Shown piece after piece: positions 60,911 through 64,000 of a stretch of 64,000 nucleotides of DNA (positions are counted from its first letter, which is position 1; every line of letters begins with the position of its first letter). Origin of the DNA: Cryptomeria japonica. Taxonomy: Eukaryota > Streptophyta > Pinopsida > Cupressales > Cupressaceae. Below the pieces are notes generated by a model. It did no database searches, had not been told where the DNA came from, and saw only the letters and a program-made list of their open reading frames with translations. A program made the translations under genes and the position numbers. The DNA lies in the NCBI RefSeq assembly GCF_030272615.1, contig NW_026729168.1, forward strand, positions 12,501-76,500, in the 5' to 3' direction.

Positions 60911-62791
60911 TGTAATGCCCCGCTAGAAACCCTAAAGGAAAACGACACTACAAGGCAACTAAAGGGTGAAATAATTTTTTTTTAAAGATAAGTGCATTAA
61001 TTATCACATTGTACATTTAATAACACAAGCAGAAGTCTAACATTGACATCCTAAAGGGTTACCAACAAAGATTACTTCGTAACTAAAACTACATCATAAT
61101 GTTAATCCAATTATCCATCTAATTAGGGAAACTCAATTGACATTAATTAAATCATAATCATAAAACTGAATTCCACATTGAAAGATTTAAAGTGTTACAA
61201 TATAATTACTTTCAATGATTCATTTACACATAAGAAGAAAGATAACTGAATTAACATACAATCCATTGAATTAAGATTACTATATTCAATAATTACATGG
61301 CTTCCAAGAGTACAAATGAAATACATAGTTTATTGATACAATGACCACATGGGTTTCAAAAATACAATAATCATGAACATGATCTGATATAAGAATCACG
61401 AACCAAGAAACACCAGCAAAGCCGATCCTCACATGAAAGTATGAACAACGACATCTAATGGGAAGTGGCACTACCAACCGACCATGTGATCCCAAAATGG
61501 AACCACCCCACCGTGCTAGGAGATAGCAGAAGACCCTCAAGCAAGCATAACAAGACAAGTATGACAGTACAACATGACTCCACAAAACTCAAGTGACTCA
61601 ACTCACAAAACACTAGTGACCCTAAAGAGAGAGTGTCATCACAGGGCTTGAGATGGTTACCCTAGGTAGGTCTCCATAGGTCCCGGCCCCCATCTTGGGT
61701 TATCTTGGTAACCTTTCCTGAACCCCCAGCTCCATCCAAGTTTCATGAAGACCCTACCAACCCTTCGTGAAGAGAAGGTGGGAAGTTTGCCATTCCATTC
61801 CTTCTCACAACATCTTGAGCCTATACAAGCACTCAACCATGTGTGAGGTACAATATCTTAATTAACATTACCACTACCCACCCCCTAATCATTTATTAGG
61901 TTATCACTTATTAACTGACTTTCGAGGGGTTATCCTGCCATCCTCTTTAGGTGCGGCCCCCACTTGAAAGCCACTCTCTCATAAGACACTAATAGGAATG
62001 GTCTCTCAATGAGAACTCTATGGCAAAACTGACAGCCATATCTAATTCTGACAAACTTCAGGTGAAGGATACACAAATCAATAACCCAGGATTGACCATT
62101 TAGAACAAACGCACAACGGTTCACATCAACAGGGTTACACAACAACACCTGACCAAGGGGTATAGACAACCATTATGACATGACAACAACTCAAAATCAA
62201 AATTACAATGTAAATATTCATTTACCAAAACTACCATTTATACTAAAGATCCTATAACAGGCAATCTTTTTAAAATGGTAAAAAGCATTAACTACTTGCA
62301 AATACAGATATTCTAGAAAAATAGAAAATACAACTTTATTGATAAAACAATCTCAGAGTTGTCCTTTGTCCAATAAGGATAAATTTAATCACATAAAAAG
62401 TAATCCCCTAACATATATTCATGATTAAAATAAAAAAATCTCAATATATGCTTTTATGAAGATAAAATAAATTCTGATTTAATTGTATATATATAATAAT
62501 ATAATATATGTATATGATTATATATTCACCGAATATATACCATATAATATATTCATATTAAAAAATATATATATATATATATTTTTTAACATAAAAATGA
62601 AATCTGAATCATAAATTTACTAGAGGCATGAAATAGGGAAAGGGCAAATTATATGTTTGCTTGTAGCCTTGCTACCATATGGTAGCATGCTACCCGTAAG
62701 GTAGCCTTGCTACCATACGGTAGCATACTGCGCGATAGCACTGCTACAACATGGTAGCAGCTGCTACTGCACAGTACCACTACTACCGCCC

Positions 62792-62851
<60 letters not shown>

Positions 62852-64000
62852 AAATTTTAAATAATTTTTTTTAAAAAAATAGAGATTATAAAATCTCACT
62901 CCTGCACTATGAGAAAACAAAGTCTAATAGAATCACAGGTAATATATATATATTCTTTAATTTAATAAAATTTCATCAATAAAACTATAGTCCAAACATA
63001 AAATTTTACTGGTAAATAAATCTGTCAAAGAACTCAAATCTCTAATACAAAACAGAGATTCGTAAAAACCACCAATATTCTTTTAAAAAAGAAATCTTCC
63101 TTCACAAAACCATAAGGACGAATTTTTAAACCAAAATTCTAATGATTTTCCACAAACAGGAAGAACACAAAATCGCACAGAAAGAATTTATTTGGAACAA
63201 AAGAGGGTAAATCTGGCAAAATTTTGCCAGCATAACCCCTGCAATTTCACAAATAACTAAACAATTTAATACACAGAAAGGAAATAAATAAAACATAAGA
63301 ATCTCCACAGACAGAGATTGGAGATTCATCCTAATTAATTTATTATTATTTTGTTTTAAAACAAAACCAGGCAAAGGCTATCCAACCTATGAAGCTTTCC
63401 TGGAAGAATCTTGTGGAAGAGCTCAACCCTGTAACCAGATTTCCAAGCCAATCCCTCTTAGGAGCAAACCTCTGATTTTTACTTCTCCAACAAAATTATG
63501 CATCCAAAATAATTTCTCCCAAAAATCTCCGCCTCCTTCCCGTGAACTCACAGGAACAAAAAGGAAAATATATTTAACCTAAACTTTTTAGGTTGAACAT
63601 ATTTTTCTCCAAAAACATAATATTTAATTTAAAAATAAAAAGGATTTTATTTTATTTTCTAATTTCCACAAAAAGGTAAATAGAATATTATTTGCAAAAA
63701 TCATTACTTTCTTTATTTTTCTTTTCTCATGCCCATTTAATTAACTTTCTAAAAAAATAATTAAGGAAAGTAATTTAATTCTATTTTCTTTCTTTATTTT
63801 ATTTTTAAAAATCTAGAGAACAATAAATGCAATTAATTTTATTTATTTTCCAGTAAATTTAAACAAAATTATATTTCTAATGTAATGCAATTTGCAAACT
63901 AATTTTAATTACTTCATTTAATTAATTAAATTCATAATCACAAACGCATAATAATACATAATTTAAATATACCAGCTATGAAATGACGCCATAAACTCAA
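60911..64000 (-). repeat. 5' LTR of gypsy F (truncated by window end)
   Basis: Matches 45469-46869 plus 53844-55500 in order. It is the uninterrupted copy at the copia A insertion site (62340 region reads ACAACTTTATTGATAAAA). About 640 bases of the LTR should lie beyond 64000. Contains (TA)n at 62794-62847 and the GCTACC cluster at 62668-62790. Confidence 0.93.

Larger units (their letters stand above)
45469..64000 (-). mobile_element. Ty3/gypsy chromovirus F (right end outside window)
   Basis: Minus-strand element with 3' LTR 45469-56147 (interrupted by copia A) and 5' LTR from 60911 past the window edge. Interior is 56148-60910, only 4.76 kb, with gag, protease, RT/RNase H and integrase plus chromodomain. 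Both LTR inner ends read TGTAATGC on the plus strand; the outer end of the left LTR reads TACTACA. LTR length without copia A is about 3.7 kb. The initiator-Met-type primer site and chromodomain fit a plant chromovirus of Tekay-like type. All genes are heavily damaged. Inserted in the gag of copia C; the 5 bases to its left are ATTTT, so the same should follow its right end. Confidence 0.92.

Overview
The window is nuclear DNA from a seed plant with a large, repeat-rich genome. A gymnosperm such as a conifer is a reasonable guess, but the sequence does not prove it. The evidence for a plant is the set of plant-type Ty1/copia and Ty3/gypsy LTR retrotransposons with initiator-Met-type primer sites, the AT-rich composition, and the nesting of elements inside elements. 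I found no credible host gene, rRNA, tRNA or CRISPR array. Almost every coding trace belongs to a retroelement, and most are broken by stop codons.

Layout. 1-4156: old AT-rich repeat DNA with a diverged duplicated block (372-1482), a possible LTR fragment (about 1519-2480) and a microsatellite. 4157-22398: an 18 kb minus-strand Ty3/gypsy element of Tat type (call it G1), flanked by GATAA. Its LTRs are about 4.27 kb each without later insertions. Each LTR contains a solo copia-type LTR (4663-5791, duplication AATAT; 19382-20928, duplication GTTGG) and the same ~670-codon open frame in the element's sense direction (6239-8244 and 17531-21097). Its pol order reads PR - archaeal-type RNase H - RT/RNase H - integrase. 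22404-23990: unassigned DNA with a (TATG/TACA)n microsatellite.

24016-33454 belongs to an old minus-strand element (E) that carries unfamiliar 'cargo' coding sequence. It is split by D (26252-31824, duplication CTCAT), a plus-strand non-autonomous element with one decayed ~1,150-codon cargo frame and no pol. From 33455 to beyond the right edge the insertions are stacked. Copia C (minus; 3' LTR 33455-33900 + 40899-41143; gag-pol 41566-45468) sits in E. Copia B (33901-40893, minus, duplication CCTTA) sits in the LTR of C. Gypsy F (minus chromovirus, 45469 to beyond 64000) sits in the gag of C. Copia A (46870-53838, plus, duplication CTTTA) sits in the 3' LTR of F. Copia A is the youngest large element: both LTRs are 1131 bp and differ at roughly two dozen sites by my count.

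Inference on function: copia A and B and gypsy G1, C and F once encoded their own gag and pol; D and probably E depended on enzymes supplied by others. In the best-kept reading frames the damage is mostly in-frame TAG/TAA/TGA at places where Gln or Arg is expected, as expected from C-to-T decay of methylated, silenced DNA. Coordinates of terminal repeats and target duplications were read base by base; domain boundaries are approximate.
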